DNA from: Mortierella sp. BCC40632
Taxonomy: Eukaryota > Mortierellomycota > Mortierellomycetes > Mortierellales > Mortierellaceae
Direction: 5' to 3'
DNA length: 64,000 bases
Assembly (NCBI GenBank): GCA_011634665.1
Contig: WAEK01000008.1
Location: forward strand, 2,411,501-2,475,500
Under the pieces are notes generated by a model. The model was not told the DNA's origin, ran no database searches, and was given only the letters and a program-made list of their open reading frames with translations. Of this stretch, positions 35,191 to 48,468 are shown in pieces; positions within the stretch are counted from its first letter, which is position 1, and every line of letters starts with the position of its first letter. The translations under genes were made by a program, and so were the position numbers.

Positions 35191-37200
35191 TCATCCTTGG
35201 AGATGATTTTTTTCTTCTTTGGTCGTTTCCCATTCGACCAAGGCTTGGGGTCCTGGATTTTCTTCTGCCATTCCTCCCCACGAAGGCAAGTCCTTCTCAT
35301 CTCCCCACCCAGAGTTTCTCCAAGTCTCATCGACTCCTCTCGTCATCTCATCATAGTGATCCTCATATCTATCCCGGTCATGCCTGTCGACGGGATCGTA
35401 GTGGTCTGCAGAGTCGTATTCAAAACTATCGTACTCATAGTCGTCATTGACCTCCCTATCACTGTCGGGTCCCATGCTCTGGTCATCCATAAAGCCCCCG
35501 TTTCGTTTCCTGAAATCCTCTTCATACTTTTGATCCCATTCCTTCCAGTACTCGTCCTCTTTGTCGTAAGTGATCCAGCCTTGATCCAGATCCAGCTGGA
35601 CCAAAGGACTCTTTCTCAACAAGTCGTACATTCCTTGTCGAGTCTTGCATCGTTGACGGATCTGAATAATGATCCAGATATCATCCAAAGGAATGGTATT
35701 TTCAGGAGGGGGTGGTGATGACTCGGTAGGTGAGTTGGGTTCAGGGGGTAGGTCATCGTAGGGTCTTGGTTCATACTCCATATAAGGATACCGATCCAGT
35801 TCTTCTTCTCGTCTAGGCCGAAGACAAGCGATCTTGTCATGTAGAAACTCGAGGTTTTCCGACTCTGTATGAACTTGAGTGTAGATTGGATAGTCGATAT
35901 GAGAGATGAGTTGATAAGGTGTTGCCTGTGTAGGACCGAGAGGAGGAGGGGAGGATGGGTGGAGATCTTGGAGGACGGCAATCTGGGTGCAATGGCCTAC
36001 TGTTGGGTCCGAGTTGGGGAGTCGACCGACGCCTGAGAATGAAACGCTGTAGCCGTACTCTTGAGCCGCTTTGGAGCACCTGAGGTCCGAGAAAAAGATG
36101 GAAAGAAAACCGAAAAAAGAACGTAGTAATGGGTATTGAATGAAAAAAATAATAATAATAATATTAAAAAAAAGGCTTTGTAAATACACAAGAGAGAGAG
36201 AGAGAGAGAGAGAATGTATACTAGGCAACTACATTACCATTCTTCAAACTCTTGACGAGTCCACTCAAACCGATGGTCCCAGTGTCTGAACTGGCTCTCT
36301 TTTGTCCCATAGTTGAGCTGAGGAAAATAAATATTAAATTCGGCATTCGGGGTTGAGACAATGACCAGTTTTGGTTTGTAGGATCCTAACACTACACTCC
36401 AGAACTGGGCCAGCAGGTCTGCATCCAGATGTTCTACACTATCTCGAAGAGAGAAAGGAAGAAAGAAAGAAAGAGAGAGACAGGATGAGCATACGAGTGA
36501 GTAAGCTAGGTGAACGCCGAGGCTCATCCAACGGAGGAAAAAGAAAGAAAGAAAGAAAGAAAGAAATAGTTTGTTCCGCTTCCCTCTTTTCTCCCTCTTT
36601 TCTTTCCAAGAGTCCAACCTACACTTCCATACAAGCTAGGGCATCCATTCCAACTAGACGTTGGTCTGGCTGGGCGACCGATCCCTTGAAGATATCGATC
36701 TCTAGTGGATGTAATCGGAGTCCATCGCCAAGATCAGATTCCTGTGGTTGACAGTAGTCGGCGGCCAGTTCAAGACACTCGGTACTGACATCTACGCCGA
36801 TGATGTGACTGATCGGTTCCTCCTCTCGTTCGCCGATCAGGATCGAAGCCAGCGCGCCTTCTCCACAGCCAAAATCGATCACCTAGCAGGAAGAAGTGGC
36901 GTACGCAAAGAGAGAGAGAAAGAAAGAGAGAGAGAAAGCGTGTGTGTGTGTGTGTGTGTTAGTTGAGAGCTAGCATAGGCACTCGCAATACAAAGGGACT
37001 ACAAAGAGGTCCAGAGCATAGCACCACACTTATTCTCTAGCTGAGGAGGAAGGGACTAGCATCAAAAGAAAGAAAAAAAATAGACTCACAGAGGTGGATT
37101 TGTGTTCGTTGAGAAGCCGAAGAGCAAAGGTTCGTCGCTGCATCCAGAGAGGAGGGTCAAACCTAGATTCAGATGCTTGTTCTTCTTGCAGCTGCTCCAT
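35191..37200 (-). CDS. HEN1: HEN1-type small-RNA 2'-O-methyltransferase
   Basis: Four minus-strand exons in phase (37090-37200, 36623-36882, 36238-36438, 35191-36079) give about 486 residues. The start ATG is at 37198-37200. The SAM-binding motif I is V-I-D-F-G-C-G-E-G at about 38-46, with an acidic D-V-S at the end of the next strand. The family signature follows: C-M-E-V-V-E-H (E123, E126, H127) and R-H-W-D-H-R-F-E-W-T-R (H176/H179). These are the metal-binding E-x2-E-H plus distal His of HEN1, which transfers a methyl group to the 3'-terminal ribose of small RNAs and protects them from tailing and decay. The last 200 residues are acidic (Asp/Glu/Tyr-rich) and lack the double-stranded-RNA domains of plant HEN1, as in animal and bacterial forms. 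It is divergent from RPL12. Introns are rich in GA repeats. Confidence 0.92.
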
Positions 37201-38046
37201 GATGTATATTTTGCAATCGCTTCTTTTTATTTTAAAGGTGATTAGGAAGAGAGATGCATCCAGGACAGAGAAGAAGAAGAAGAGGAAGGCGATTCCCTAG
37301 AGGTTTCCAACGAATTCATTCCCCCCTCCCCCCTGGAATGTGGAAAGGTATGCAGCGCGCGCGCGCCACTACACGTGATGGTCGGAGAAAGAGAGAGAGA
37401 GAGTGTGTGAGAGAGAGGGGGGAAAGGAAGATAAAGCCAGGCTCTGCTCAAAAGTTTGGTCAGCCTCTTTCTCTTCTCCCAAGAATTTCATGTAATGTCT
37501 GGGCGACCAAAAAAGAAAAAAATTTGGATCGGATTTTCCTCACCACTATCCATCCATCCATCCGTCCATCCATCTATCCATATGGCTATCTTCAATGAAG
37601 GAAAAGGGGATGAACAACCAGGGCTATCGATACACACACACACAAGTGCGCTTGACATGGACTCTTTCTTTTTTTTGTTAAAGAGTCTGATGTTGATTCG
37701 TCTTTTGTTCATCGTGCTTGCCTTTTTGTTGCTCATGACCAAAAGGAGAAGGCGACTTGATTCGACACAGGGACACCTATTTTTTTTTTCTTCTCTGGAG
37801 CTCATTGAGCAAAAGAGAGGGAGAGAGACCTGCTCGCTTCAACGCTTCTCTTTGTCCTTTTTTTTCAGCTCTTGGAGAAGGCTAGTCGACGCTTGTCTTA
37901 ACAACAAGTGTCGCGTTGACAACACTGGATTCAACTTCTCTTTCGCCTTTTGGAATCAACCGAAAAAAAAAACTGGAATGAAGTGTCAAAGAAACCAAAA
38001 CTAACGGATCGTCGTTTTTTTAAAATTTTCTTTGGATCTATTCAGC
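37201..38046. promoter_or_regulatory. Divergent promoter region between HEN1 and RPL12
   Basis: These 846 bp serve both genes. The HEN1-proximal part is purine-rich on plus (37250-37285 and 37383-37425), which is pyrimidine on the HEN1 sense strand. The RPL12 start is preceded by T/A-rich DNA and 'ctattcag' directly before CATG, so the L12 mRNA may begin with a 5' UTR intron. Four 'atcc' tetramers (ccatccatccatccg) lie at about 37549-37578. Confidence 0.45.
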
Positions 38047-38691
38047 ATGCCACCAAAGTTGGACCCTAACGAGATCAAGATCATCTACCTCCGTGCCACC
38101 GGAGGAGAGGTCGGAGCTTCGTCTGCTCTTGCTCCCAAGATCGGTCCCTTGGGTCTTTCGCCCAAGAAGGTCGGTGAAGATATCGCCAAGGCCACCCAGG
38201 ACTGGAAGGGTCTCCGTGTCACTGTTCAGTTGACCATCCAGAACCGTCAGGCTGCTGTTGCCGTCGTTCCCTCGGCTTCTTCTTTGGTCATCCGTGCCCT
38301 CAAGGAGGCTCCCCGTGACCGCAAGAAGGAGAAGAACATCAAGCACAACGGCAACATCACTCTTGACGATGTTATCGAGATTGCTCGCATCATGCGCTTC
38401 AAGTCTTTGGCTCGTGAGCTCTCTGGTACCGTCAAGGAGATTTTGGGCACTGCTTTCTCCGTTGGATGCACCGTTGACGGTCAGTCCCCCAAGGACCTTA
38501 CCGATGCCATTGATGCTGGTGAGGTTGAGATCCCTGTAAGTTGGAATAGTATTTCTTGGAGTCTTTTGATTGAGAGAAAAAAATATATGGGTTATTTCTA
38601 TATTATTATTATTTTTTGGAAAGAGTTGGATATTAACAAATGGCTCTTTTTTTTCTTTTTCCTTTTCTTTTCGTGTTTATAGGAGGCTTAA
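38047..38691 (+). CDS. RPL12: 60S ribosomal protein L12 (uL11)
   Basis: Two coding exons, 38047-38535 and 38683-38691, give 165 residues, the normal length. The start [20 protein letters not shown] and the blocks [49 protein letters not shown] and KNIKHNGNI match cytosolic L12. The protein binds 25S rRNA at the GTPase-associated centre with the P-stalk. The second coding exon holds only Glu, Ala and the stop, and ends the usual E-I-P-E-x tail. Codons are strongly biased to C-ending forms, as expected for high expression. Confidence 0.97.
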
Positions 38692-40581
38692 ATACTTGTA
38701 TAATCTTCATTGTACAAAGTAGTAATAAACCATGCTTTTATGCTTGGATAATTCTCTTTGTCAATGGCCATGGATGCCAATTTTTTATTTTGATGATGAT
38801 GAAATGTTTTTGGACTATGGGAATGAGAGAAAGAGAGAGAAGTACACTGGAAATCTTTCAGGAAACTGGAAATTAAGGGAGTTGTCGGTCAGTCAGGCCT
38901 ATGTCCAATTGAACCTTCAGTCTTGGACGGTTGTCGAGAGAAAGCAGGAGAGAGAGAGTGTGTGTGTTTGGGTGGGTGTTTGTGTGATTTGAGTATATAT
39001 TGGCTAGAATGTTAGGATTTTTTTTTTAGTTCATTGGATGCAGGATGCAGAAAGTGTGCGCTAAGCAAGTCCAAGTATGGTAGTGTCGATGCTTGGAAGG
39101 AAGGGGGGAGGGGGTGTCTTAGTTATGGGCGACAGTGATTGGACGTGCAACTCTCTTTTATCTCTCTCAAGAGAAGAGAGACAAAAAGAGAGTAGTAAGC
39201 GCGGTTGATAAAAGAGCCATTGGGTGAGTGATTTGATTTTGAAATGATGAAATGAGGGGAAGGGGGAGACGGAAGGAGAAGGGAGAAAAAAACAACAGCA
39301 ACAGACGATGGAAGGAGATGCTGATGCTGATGATTGTCTATCAAAAAGGTAAGCGGTTGCATGTGCATAGAGAAGAGATAAGTTGTAAAAATATATTTTT
39401 GTCTAGGCGGCCTACGCATACAGAGGCGGCGTACAAAAAAAAAAAAAAAAAAAAAAGAGCCACTAGGGGGTTCATTCGTTGTCAGCACAAATGTTTTTTC
39501 TTTTTTGCTGTGGAGGAGCAACCATCTGTCTCATAAACCTTGTTTAACCTTGTGAACCAAGCGGAAGGGACACGGCTCAGGACAGACGCCGGAACGGCCG
39601 AAGGAAAGGAGGAAGGGGGGTTGCCGCGCCGTGCCGGGGCGAGAACAAAGGCGAAGGAAACGGCTGAGCCAAAATAGCATTTGCTCTTGGATGATTATCC
39701 AGTCTCGGTTGGGTCCCTCGATGGGAGATACTCTTCACATGGAGATGAACAAGGAGGAAAGCATTGGGCACAGGAACACATTCGTACGTCCGTGCAACGT
39801 TACGGACAACCTCAATGCAAGTGCAAAGAAAGAGAAGAAAAGAGAGGACTTTTCTTTTTTTTTTTTTTTTTGATGCCCTGTTCATGCGCATTGGCACAAA
39901 ACATAGAGTGGTTGTGTGTGTCTATGTAGATTTCGCCTCCGCCCGAACCACTCTTTTCTTTCTTCTGTGTGAAAAGAAAAGAGGTGTGGTGGTGGTGGCG
40001 GTGGTGGTGGGTGTGCCCTGACCTTGGCTCTCAGAAAACTAAAAAAGGGAAGAGCAGCGACTTTAGAAAGAAAGAAAGAAAGAAAGAGAAAGAGTAGCTT
40101 CTTTCTTGTCCAGTAACTCTCTCTTTTCTCTCTTTCTCTTTCTCGTTCTCTCTCTCGCTCTCTCTCTTTTTCTTTCTTTCTCTCTCTCTTTCTCTTTCTC
40201 TCTTTCTCTCTCTCTCTTTCATTTCACCATCGACTCATTCACCTCTCATTCATTCTCGCTCACTTTACACACACACACACATTCACACAAATACTTTAAC
40301 ACAGGCATAAACACCAGCCCAAGCAAACACGCTAAACTGCACTCTCGGAGAACCTTCCTCCCACTCATTCATCTCCCTACCTTGCACCCAACAAAAAAAG
40401 CGCCGCTCAGGGAGACACACTCCTCTTTCTCCACTGCCCTATCTCTCTCTCTCTCTCTCTTTCCCTTGTTCTTGTTCTCGTTTCTCATTCTCGTTCTCCC
40501 ATATCCCAGTCTCAGTGGTCTACCAGAAAGAGGAAGAAAGAAAAAAAAAAATAGGGCAAAGTCAAATTACACCATACCAAA
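38692..40581 (+). promoter_or_regulatory. Intergenic region between RPL12 and DGAT2
   Basis: No gene is supported in 1.9 kb. Polyadenylation of RPL12 may use 'aataaa' at 38722-38727. Poly-A/T runs occur at 39435-39456 and 39852-39870. A purine stretch at 40067-40092 passes into a long pyrimidine-rich zone (40100-40510), which ends about 70 bp before the DGAT2 start and carries (CT)n at 40441-40461. Confidence 0.35.
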
Positions 40582-42556
40582 ATGGTTCGGTTTGCACCAC
40601 TCCGACTACCGCTCAAGCGGCGTCTTCAAACAGGAGCCGTTCTTCTCTGGTTGGCAGCCTCAGTGTTGTCAGTGCTTCTCTTTCTAGGGCTCTGTACTGT
40701 GCGAGCTCTTTGGCCGGTCATTATTATATATCTTGTATGGATCCTGGTCCTTGATAATGCTCCGGAACAAGGTGGACGACCCGTCAAGTGGTGGCGTGAA
40801 TGGGTTGGTTGGCGTCACTTTTGTGAATACTTTCCAATGACCTTGGTCAAGGTAAACATCGCGGACTGAATCCATATTCCAGGACAATGTCCCTCTCTCC
40901 CTCCCTCTTCCCCCCAACCATGCCATACCCAACTCAACTCAACTCGACCCTACCCAACCTAACCCAACCCAACCCAACCCAAAAAAAAAATATATACATA
41001 TATATAACTTTATAAGAAACTCATTATCGATGGCCAATGTTTATTTTTCTGACTATGCTTCCCGGAATGGGAAAATTAGGAAGCAGAACTGGACCCGTCC
41101 AAGAACTATATCTTTGGTCTCCATCCACATGGTATCCTTTCCATGGGTGCTGTCGCTGCCTTTGGTACAGAGGGACTCAATTTCTCGAAACGATTTCCAG
41201 GGATCAAGCCTCGACTCTTGACCTTGCACAGTAACTTCCAGATTCCTTTGTATCGAGACTATATGATGGCCCATGGATTGGCCTCTGTCTCGAAATCATC
41301 CTGTCAACACATTCTGGCCTCAGGACCCGGATCGTCGATTGCGATCGTGATTGGAGGTGCTCAGGAGAGTCTTTTGGCTCAACCAGGGACCTTGGATTTG
41401 ACATTGAAGAAACGACTTGGGTTTATCAGACTTGCTTTGGTCAATGGGTAAGGGCGCTATCACAGAGACATGGTCATGATATACACGAGGAAGGCAAGGG
41501 GTAGAGAGAGAGAAGGGAAGGCAAGGAGGAGGAGGAAGAGGGAAAGATGGACATGCATTGTTGCATTGACCCACACTCTTTTCTCTATTAGGCTTGACAT
41601 GATGGGTCATTGATTGGAAGGGCATGACCGACTCAATGTTGTGTTCTCTATTTTTTTTTTTTTCCTTTTTCCATTTTCCTTTCTCTATCGTTCCGCAGAG
41701 CGAGTCTAGTACCAACAATCATGTTTGGTGAGAACGACCTATATGAACAATACAGCGCCAAACATTCGAGTTGGATGTATCAGCTCCAACAGCTGATCAA
41801 GCGGAACATGGGATTCACTGTCCCTGTATTTAATGGACGAGGCATTTTTAACTGTAAGTACATAGACTATGCAAGCATTTTTTTTTTTTTTTTTGTTTTG
41901 TTTTTTTTTTTTTTTTTTTTTTTTCCGTGGAAAAAGGGTCCTGAGGAAGCGGAAGAAAGCAGGAGGGTCTGGGGATCTGGAGGCATATGAGAGAGACTAA
42001 GGGTAGTAGAAGCTGTATTTGTAAAAGGGAATAAGAGAAAATCAGGAGAAGAGAGAGGGAAAAAAAAAAAAAAAAGTCTTCTCAAAGTGAACTGAATTTC
42101 TTTACAATACACCATTACTAATGGTGAATCTCCATCACTTTTCTATTCCTTTTGACTATTCCGTAATCTTATCATGCTCCTTTTTTTTTTTTTTTTTCCT
42201 TTCTTATCGCCATTACGGTTTGTACAACTCTTTTTGGTTGCATGCTTTTAACCACTGTTGGATGACAAACATTTTCTTTTGCCATTCGGACAAACTCCCT
42301 CCCTCCCTTCCTTCCTTCCACTCGATCACATCCGAAAAAAAAAAATACAGACGAGTATGGCTTCCTACCTAGGAGGAAACCCGTCTTTATTGTGATCGGT
42401 ACTCCGATTCATGTAGACAAAGTCGAAGGAAGTCCCACTTCGGATCAACTTTATGACCTGCAAAAGAAATATATTGACCAGGTCCGAGAGATCTGGGATC
42501 GGAACAAGGAAAAGTATGCTCCTGATCGTAAGCAGGAGCTGAGGATTATTGAGTAG
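40582..42556 (+). CDS. DGAT2: Diacylglycerol O-acyltransferase, type 2
   Basis: Four exons in phase (40582-40851, 41080-41447, 41699-41853, 42351-42556) give about 332 residues. Two hydrophobic helices lie at about 16-60 (LLWLAASVLSVLLFLGL and PVIIIYLVWILVL). Family motifs in order are Y-F-P (about 82-84), H-P-H-G (about 103-106, the active-site motif), G-G-A-Q-E-S-L, R-L-G-F-I-R-L-A-L-V-N-G-A-S-L-V-P and F-G-E-N-D. The enzyme adds acyl-CoA to diacylglycerol at the ER and lipid droplets to make triacylglycerol, and oleaginous Mortierella relatives are known for this activity. Length and motifs are typical and nothing is missing. Intron 1 contains a pentamer run (aaccc)n at about 40955-40982, and intron 3 has long T runs. 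Confidence 0.95.
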
Positions 42557-43075
42557 AAATAGTAGTAGTAGTAAAAGAGTAGTAGAAGTAGTTAGTAGTC
42601 GACCAATGTTTTTTATTCCCTTTCCCCTGCATCTATCCGACAATGAGACAACAACAAAACAACAACAACAACAGCAACGACAGCAGCAGCAGCAGCAACA
42701 ACAAAAGAAGTAACCTTCTTTTTCTTCCTCTCCACTCTCACCATGATATCCATGACTTGGCTTTTAAAGTGTCCATCTCGATTTGTACTTGTAATTGGTC
42801 TAGTTTTTTTTTTTATCAGACGTGTTTATTCAACAGATGATGGTGAAAAATGGACGAGCTGGGGGCTAGACAGGAAGGGCACTTGTGGGAAAGCATTTTT
42901 TTTTTGTTTAAATGTCCGATCCTCAAATATCCTGTGCGGGGATCCCAGCAGGGGTCGATCTTTTTTTTTTTGCTTCTGATCGACAGCCTCAGGCCCTCGG
43001 GCAGGAGGTTTTTTTTATGCACGAGCCAATATGCAGTAATTATTTGGCTATTCGTAGACGGTAGACGGAGAGCGG

Positions 43076-43133
<58 letters not shown>

Positions 43134-43192
43134 AATGTAGGAGGAGGAGGGGGAGGGATGTTGCTTTTTTTTTTTTTTATATGTATTTACAT
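42557..43192. other. Convergent 3' region between DGAT2 and the USP gene
   Basis: No gene is seen. The stretch has (CAA/CAG)n at about 42648-42706, T runs, and (GA)n at 43080-43134. Open stretches here have no family character. Confidence 0.4.
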
Positions 43193-43384
43193 TTAGTCAT
43201 CCTCTGCGAATGCTTGCTCATACTTTAGATTCGCTTCCTTGACATTCCGGGTCTGTTCATAGACTCGACTACGTCGGTTACTCTTTCTACCCTTGGATTT
43301 TTTGGGTGCGCGGACAACCATGACCGGGACGGATGAATTATGGACCAGGAAATTACTGATCGATCCAAGCAAGAGTCTTTTTGT

Positions 43385-43417
<33 letters not shown>

Positions 43418-43625
43418 CGAATAACAAACAAACAAATCATAGAGAAAGAATGTGAATGTGTGTATGTGTGTGTAAGGGAAAAGAGAACCATTAGGAAGAA
43501 AAAAAAAAAGAATCAGTAAACAAACCAACTTAGCAAACAACAACATAAGCAACATCAACAACAGTAAAAAGCGCCCACACAAAAAGGCAAATAGATTCTC
43601 AAGATCATCCCTCAAGTCATCCTAG

Positions 43626-43668
<43 letters not shown>

Positions 43669-44848
43669 ATCTCTCTCTTTCTTACCCTTTGATAGCACCA
43701 CGACCCCGAGATCCTACAATGACAGTCGCTAGGTCATCCAAGTCATCAATCTATCACCGCAGCAAATCCCACGGGAAAAAAAAAAGAAAAAGAAAAAAAA
43801 GGTTAGCCAAGGTATCTTGAACCCATTCTAGTCCTCAAGTATAGGTCCATCTCCTTGAAACACTACGAATCCATGTCTTCAACATTTTCTTTCTTTCTTT
43901 CACGAAATACCATTTCAATCAAGAGTTCCTTGGCTCCCATCGACTTGGTGGCAGCAATGATATGAATCACTACTGTGATATCCCGAAGATTTGTATGCTC
44001 AAGTTGTTCATGAATGTTTTTGGTCAACTTTTCTGCATCCTCTCGCATCTCGATCTGGACACCCTTTTTGACGCCCTTGGTGATGTCTAGATATTGAGTT
44101 TTTTTTTTTTTTTTTTTTTTAAAAAAAAACGATATTTGCCATCCATGGAGAAAAAAACGATTAGCAAAAAGATTTAAAAGTAAAAGAAAAAGAAAAGAAA
44201 AGCAAACACCACTGTTATACAAAGGGGATCAATGGTCATACCTTTGTCGTCTTCAACAATCGTAACAACGTTCATCTCGTCTCCATTACGAAGAATCGTG
44301 TTGATGGTCCATTCAGTAGCATACCAACTCTCTCCCGACAGATCCGTGGCTACCATATAGTTCTTGCGACCACGTGTCGATACCCTAGTAGCTGCTGCTG
44401 CTGCTGCTGCTGCTGCCGCTGCCGCCGCCGCTGCCGCCGCCAACTGTTGTTGTTGCTGTTGTTGTTGATGGTGATTCTGATGATGTTGTTGCTGTGGTTG
44501 CTTCTGGGATGGGTTATTCCCAGAGTATTTGAGAGTGATCCGAGTTCTAGCCGGGTTATTAGCGGTCTCGACTAGACAAGGCAACGCAATCCGAGGCTTG
44601 ACCGGTTCCTGAAGTCGTTCTCTCTGATCAATCGACAACATTGACTCGGAAGGTGTCGCCGTAGCTGACGCAGGTTGACTAGGAAGAGGTGACGCCTCTG
44701 GACTACTGCTGCTACTGCTACTGCTGCTGGAATCTTCTTCCATGGATTCTTTTCTTGAAGACTCCTTTTCTTGGTGCGAGTTGGTCTCACTGTCAGGCGT
44801 CTTTTCTTCGTCTTCGGGAGTAACAATCGTCGGCAGGACAACAGCTGG

Positions 44849-44880
<32 letters not shown>

Positions 44881-45622
44881 TCGTCTCTTTCTCTGGTGAA
44901 GCATCAAGAGGAGTGGTGATGGTAGAAGTTGCAGAGGTCGCGACGGACGTAGTAGGTGTCGTGTCGGTAGGAAGAGTCGTAGGCTTGACAGTATCCTCGG
45001 TATCCAACAATGCAGAGACAGTGCTGGCAACAGCCGAATCTGCTTCCAGACCAACAGTTGAGGTCGTCTCGATGGTGGCGGCAGCAGGGGTGCTACTGTT
45101 GTTGTCCTTGTCATTGCTGCTGCTGCTGCTGCTGCTGCTTTTTTTGTCGTCGTGTTTGTTGGTCTGGTTCTTTTTCTTGCCTCCCAACTTGAGATCCTGA
45201 AACGCCTTTCCGACTTTGGAGACCACACCAGCACTGTTGCCTTCCGTATCCTTGTTATTGTTGTTATTGTTGCTGTTGTCCTCCTCGATTGAGGAGGGTG
45301 ATTCGTCTCCTTCATCGTCCTCGTCATCCTCGTCTTCTTCTTCATTGTCACCCTTTTTGAGCTTGGTTGTTCCATCGAGAGCCTCGAGTCGTGGGTCTAG
45401 ATGTGTAGCATCAAACTCTTCGTCATCGTCGTCGTCGTCTTCTTCTTCTTCATCGCTGTCCTTGGTTTTCTCAGCCTTCTTTTTGTTATAGTCTATGACG
45501 GAAGCAGGGGAAAGAGGCATCTCTTGGGATCCATCGTCCTCGTCGTTTGCTCCGCTTCTTGATGACTTGGCTGGTCTTCGTGTTTGGATAGTTAGGTCTG
45601 CATGGTCACTGGGTGTAGACAT
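43193..45622 (-). CDS. Universal stress protein domain protein with long acidic N-terminus
   Basis: Four minus-strand exons in phase (44242-45622, 43911-44086, 43686-43750, 43193-43376) give about 601 residues. The start ATG is at 45620-45622. The first 410 residues are disordered: acidic Asp/Glu runs, Asn and Ser runs, poly-Thr, then [11 protein letters not shown] followed by about 17 Ala. The C-terminal domain begins N-Y-M-V-A-T-D-L-S-G-E-S at about 417 and ends with V-G-S-R-G-R-G-A-I-K-G-L-L-L-G-S-I-S-N-F, the ATP-binding G-x2-G-x9-G-S loop of USP proteins, then S-S-V-P-V-M-V-V. A basic tail (PKKSKGRKSNRRSR) follows. USPs bind ATP/AMP and act in stress tolerance; here the domain is complete. 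The role of the long N-terminus is unknown. The poly-Ala tract is encoded by mixed GCN codons, which suggests selection on the protein. Confidence 0.88.
43629..43668 (-). repeat. (CT)n microsatellite in the last intron of the USP gene
   Basis: About 19 CT units on the plus strand, (GA)n on the gene strand, lie just downstream of the 5' splice site at 43685. This intron, 43377-43685, also includes a (GTT)n run at 43381-43406 that forms the sense-strand (AAC)n before the acceptor. Confidence 0.8.
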
Positions 45623-46782
<1,160 letters not shown>

Positions 46783-48468
46783 TTACAGGATTTGTTCACG
46801 GAAATGCTTCTGAAGCCAGTTATGCTTCAATCCAACTCGAGACTTGTGATCTTCCCAACGACGGAAGTCCTTGAAGGTCGAAGTCTGTTTGTGGGCCCAT
46901 CGTGCTTCTCCTGCATTGCGAGCAACAAGTGCTTGACCACGTTCTGAACGAGCCTTGGTCTGAGCCACTGCCAAATCGTAACCCATATGATCCGTGTAGT
47001 GCGTCAACAACTTGTTGATCAAAACAGAGTCGCGCGTCTATAGAGAAAGAAAGAAAGAGAGAGATGAAATAAAAGTAAATACGAGAGACTCTGGATATGG
47101 GGCTGACACCTTGAAAAAAAAAATCACGAATGGCAATGCTTTCTCTTACCTCTTCGGGCTTGACGTTCTGCTTGTAGTATCTGCTTAGTGAGCGATGACC
47201 CAATCGAGCACCCGAGGGCAAGATCAACTCCATCTCATCCTCTGTCAATCGGACACCACCCGCACCCAATTCCTCATCCTCCTCATCCTCCTCGCCTTCC
47301 TTAGCCACGCCCTCACCAGCATCCTCAGCCGCAGCCGCCGCCAACATCTTTTGTTGTTGCTCCTCAGGGTAAGAGGATCTAAAGTCATAAAAGTCGACAA
47401 TTTCCATCATCTCGGCTTCAGTATCATAGGGAATCTTGCAATGCCCCTTGTCCAACATGTGTTTCCGGACAGCCTCCAATGAACGGATCTGTCTTCCCTT
47501 GCCGTTACAGTAGAGACAGATGTTGGCGACAGAGATCTTTTCACCAAGGAACTTGATCAATCCTTCAAGGTCCACAAGATACTCAATGTCGGGAATAAAG
47601 AACCCGTGTCCCTTGGTCATGTGCTCTACATTGGCTTCAAAGGTTTCAGATCGATGTGTGCAGAAGAGACAATCTGTGGGTTCAAGTCGGACGGCCGTTT
47701 CGATCTTTCGGTCCAAGATTTCGTTCACCTCTTCCTGAGTCATGTCGTCTGTGATGGTCATGTCAACTGTCATCTTGGAAGTAATCGATGCCACATCATC
47801 ACTGTTGTTGTTGTTGTTGTTGTTGTTGTTGTCTGTATCCTTTTTGGGTTGTTTCTCAACAGGGGTTGGGCGAGGGTTGGCCTTCAGTTTAGCTTCCATA
47901 TCCTTGTGTTTCTTGGAGGCCAAATGGTTTTGGTAGGCATTGTCGGAAGAATAAGTCTTACGACAGGTCTTGCATTCTGAATGACTTCCTGCTTCTGCTG
48001 CAGCCTGATCCTCGACCGCCTTTTGCTTCTGGGCTGTGAGTGAAAAAAGAAAAGAAAAAAGTAATAATATATATATATATGTCGATGGTTGGCGTCAACA
48101 GTTATGGGTAGGGTAAAAAAAAAGAAAAAGCTGTTAAAGTCTTGGAAAAAGAAAGAAAACAGTGTAGAACTTGTCGACTGGTTCACTTGTCAATCGTTTG
48201 GAGAAAAAAAAAAAAAAAGAAAAAAGAGGTGCTTACCGAGAACTTTCTGAGTAAAGACATCGGCAGTGACAGGGGGAAGCTCGACCAACTTGCGCTTCAA
48301 GTTGTAACGATGCCAGTCTGAACGGTAGTGCTCACGCTGGATATCAGCCGACTTGAAAGCGACATGGCAAGCAAGACAAGTGAACAAGGACGAACGGGGT
48401 GCATCAGGCGTAGACTGGAAGGTGCCTTGCATCTGGGCAGCCGAAGGCTGGACAATAATAGAGCTCAT
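46783..48468 (-). CDS. REI1: REI1/ZNF622-type zinc-finger pre-60S factor
   Basis: Three minus-strand exons in phase (48237-48468, 47150-48033, 46783-47037) give about 456 residues. There are four C2H2 fingers. Near 30-55: C-L-A-C-H-V-A-F...H-Y-R-S-D-W-H-R-Y-N. Near 95-120: C-K-T-C-R-K-T-Y...H-L-A-S-K-K-H. Near 200: C-L-F-C-T-H...H-M-T-K-G-H-G-F-F-I-P-D. Near 245: C-L-Y-C-N-G-K-G-R...H-M-L-D-K-G-H-C. The HGFFIPDIEYL and KGHCKIPYD blocks and the C-terminus (LGHRSLSRYYKQN, KHNWLQKHFREQ) are diagnostic of the Rei1/Reh1/ZNF622 family. Rei1 releases and recycles Arx1/Alb1 from cytoplasmic pre-60S particles and probes the exit tunnel with its C-terminus. A poly-Asn run follows finger two. Confidence 0.95.

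Noticed and set aside
40955..40985. Telomere-like (aaccc)n run
   Set aside because: Pentamer run inside DGAT2 intron 1, short and imperfect, between two housekeeping exons; not a telomere.
44742..45200. Plus-strand open frame rich in Val and Ser opposite the USP gene
   Set aside because: Antisense shadow of the poly-Thr and Ser repeats in the USP N-terminus.
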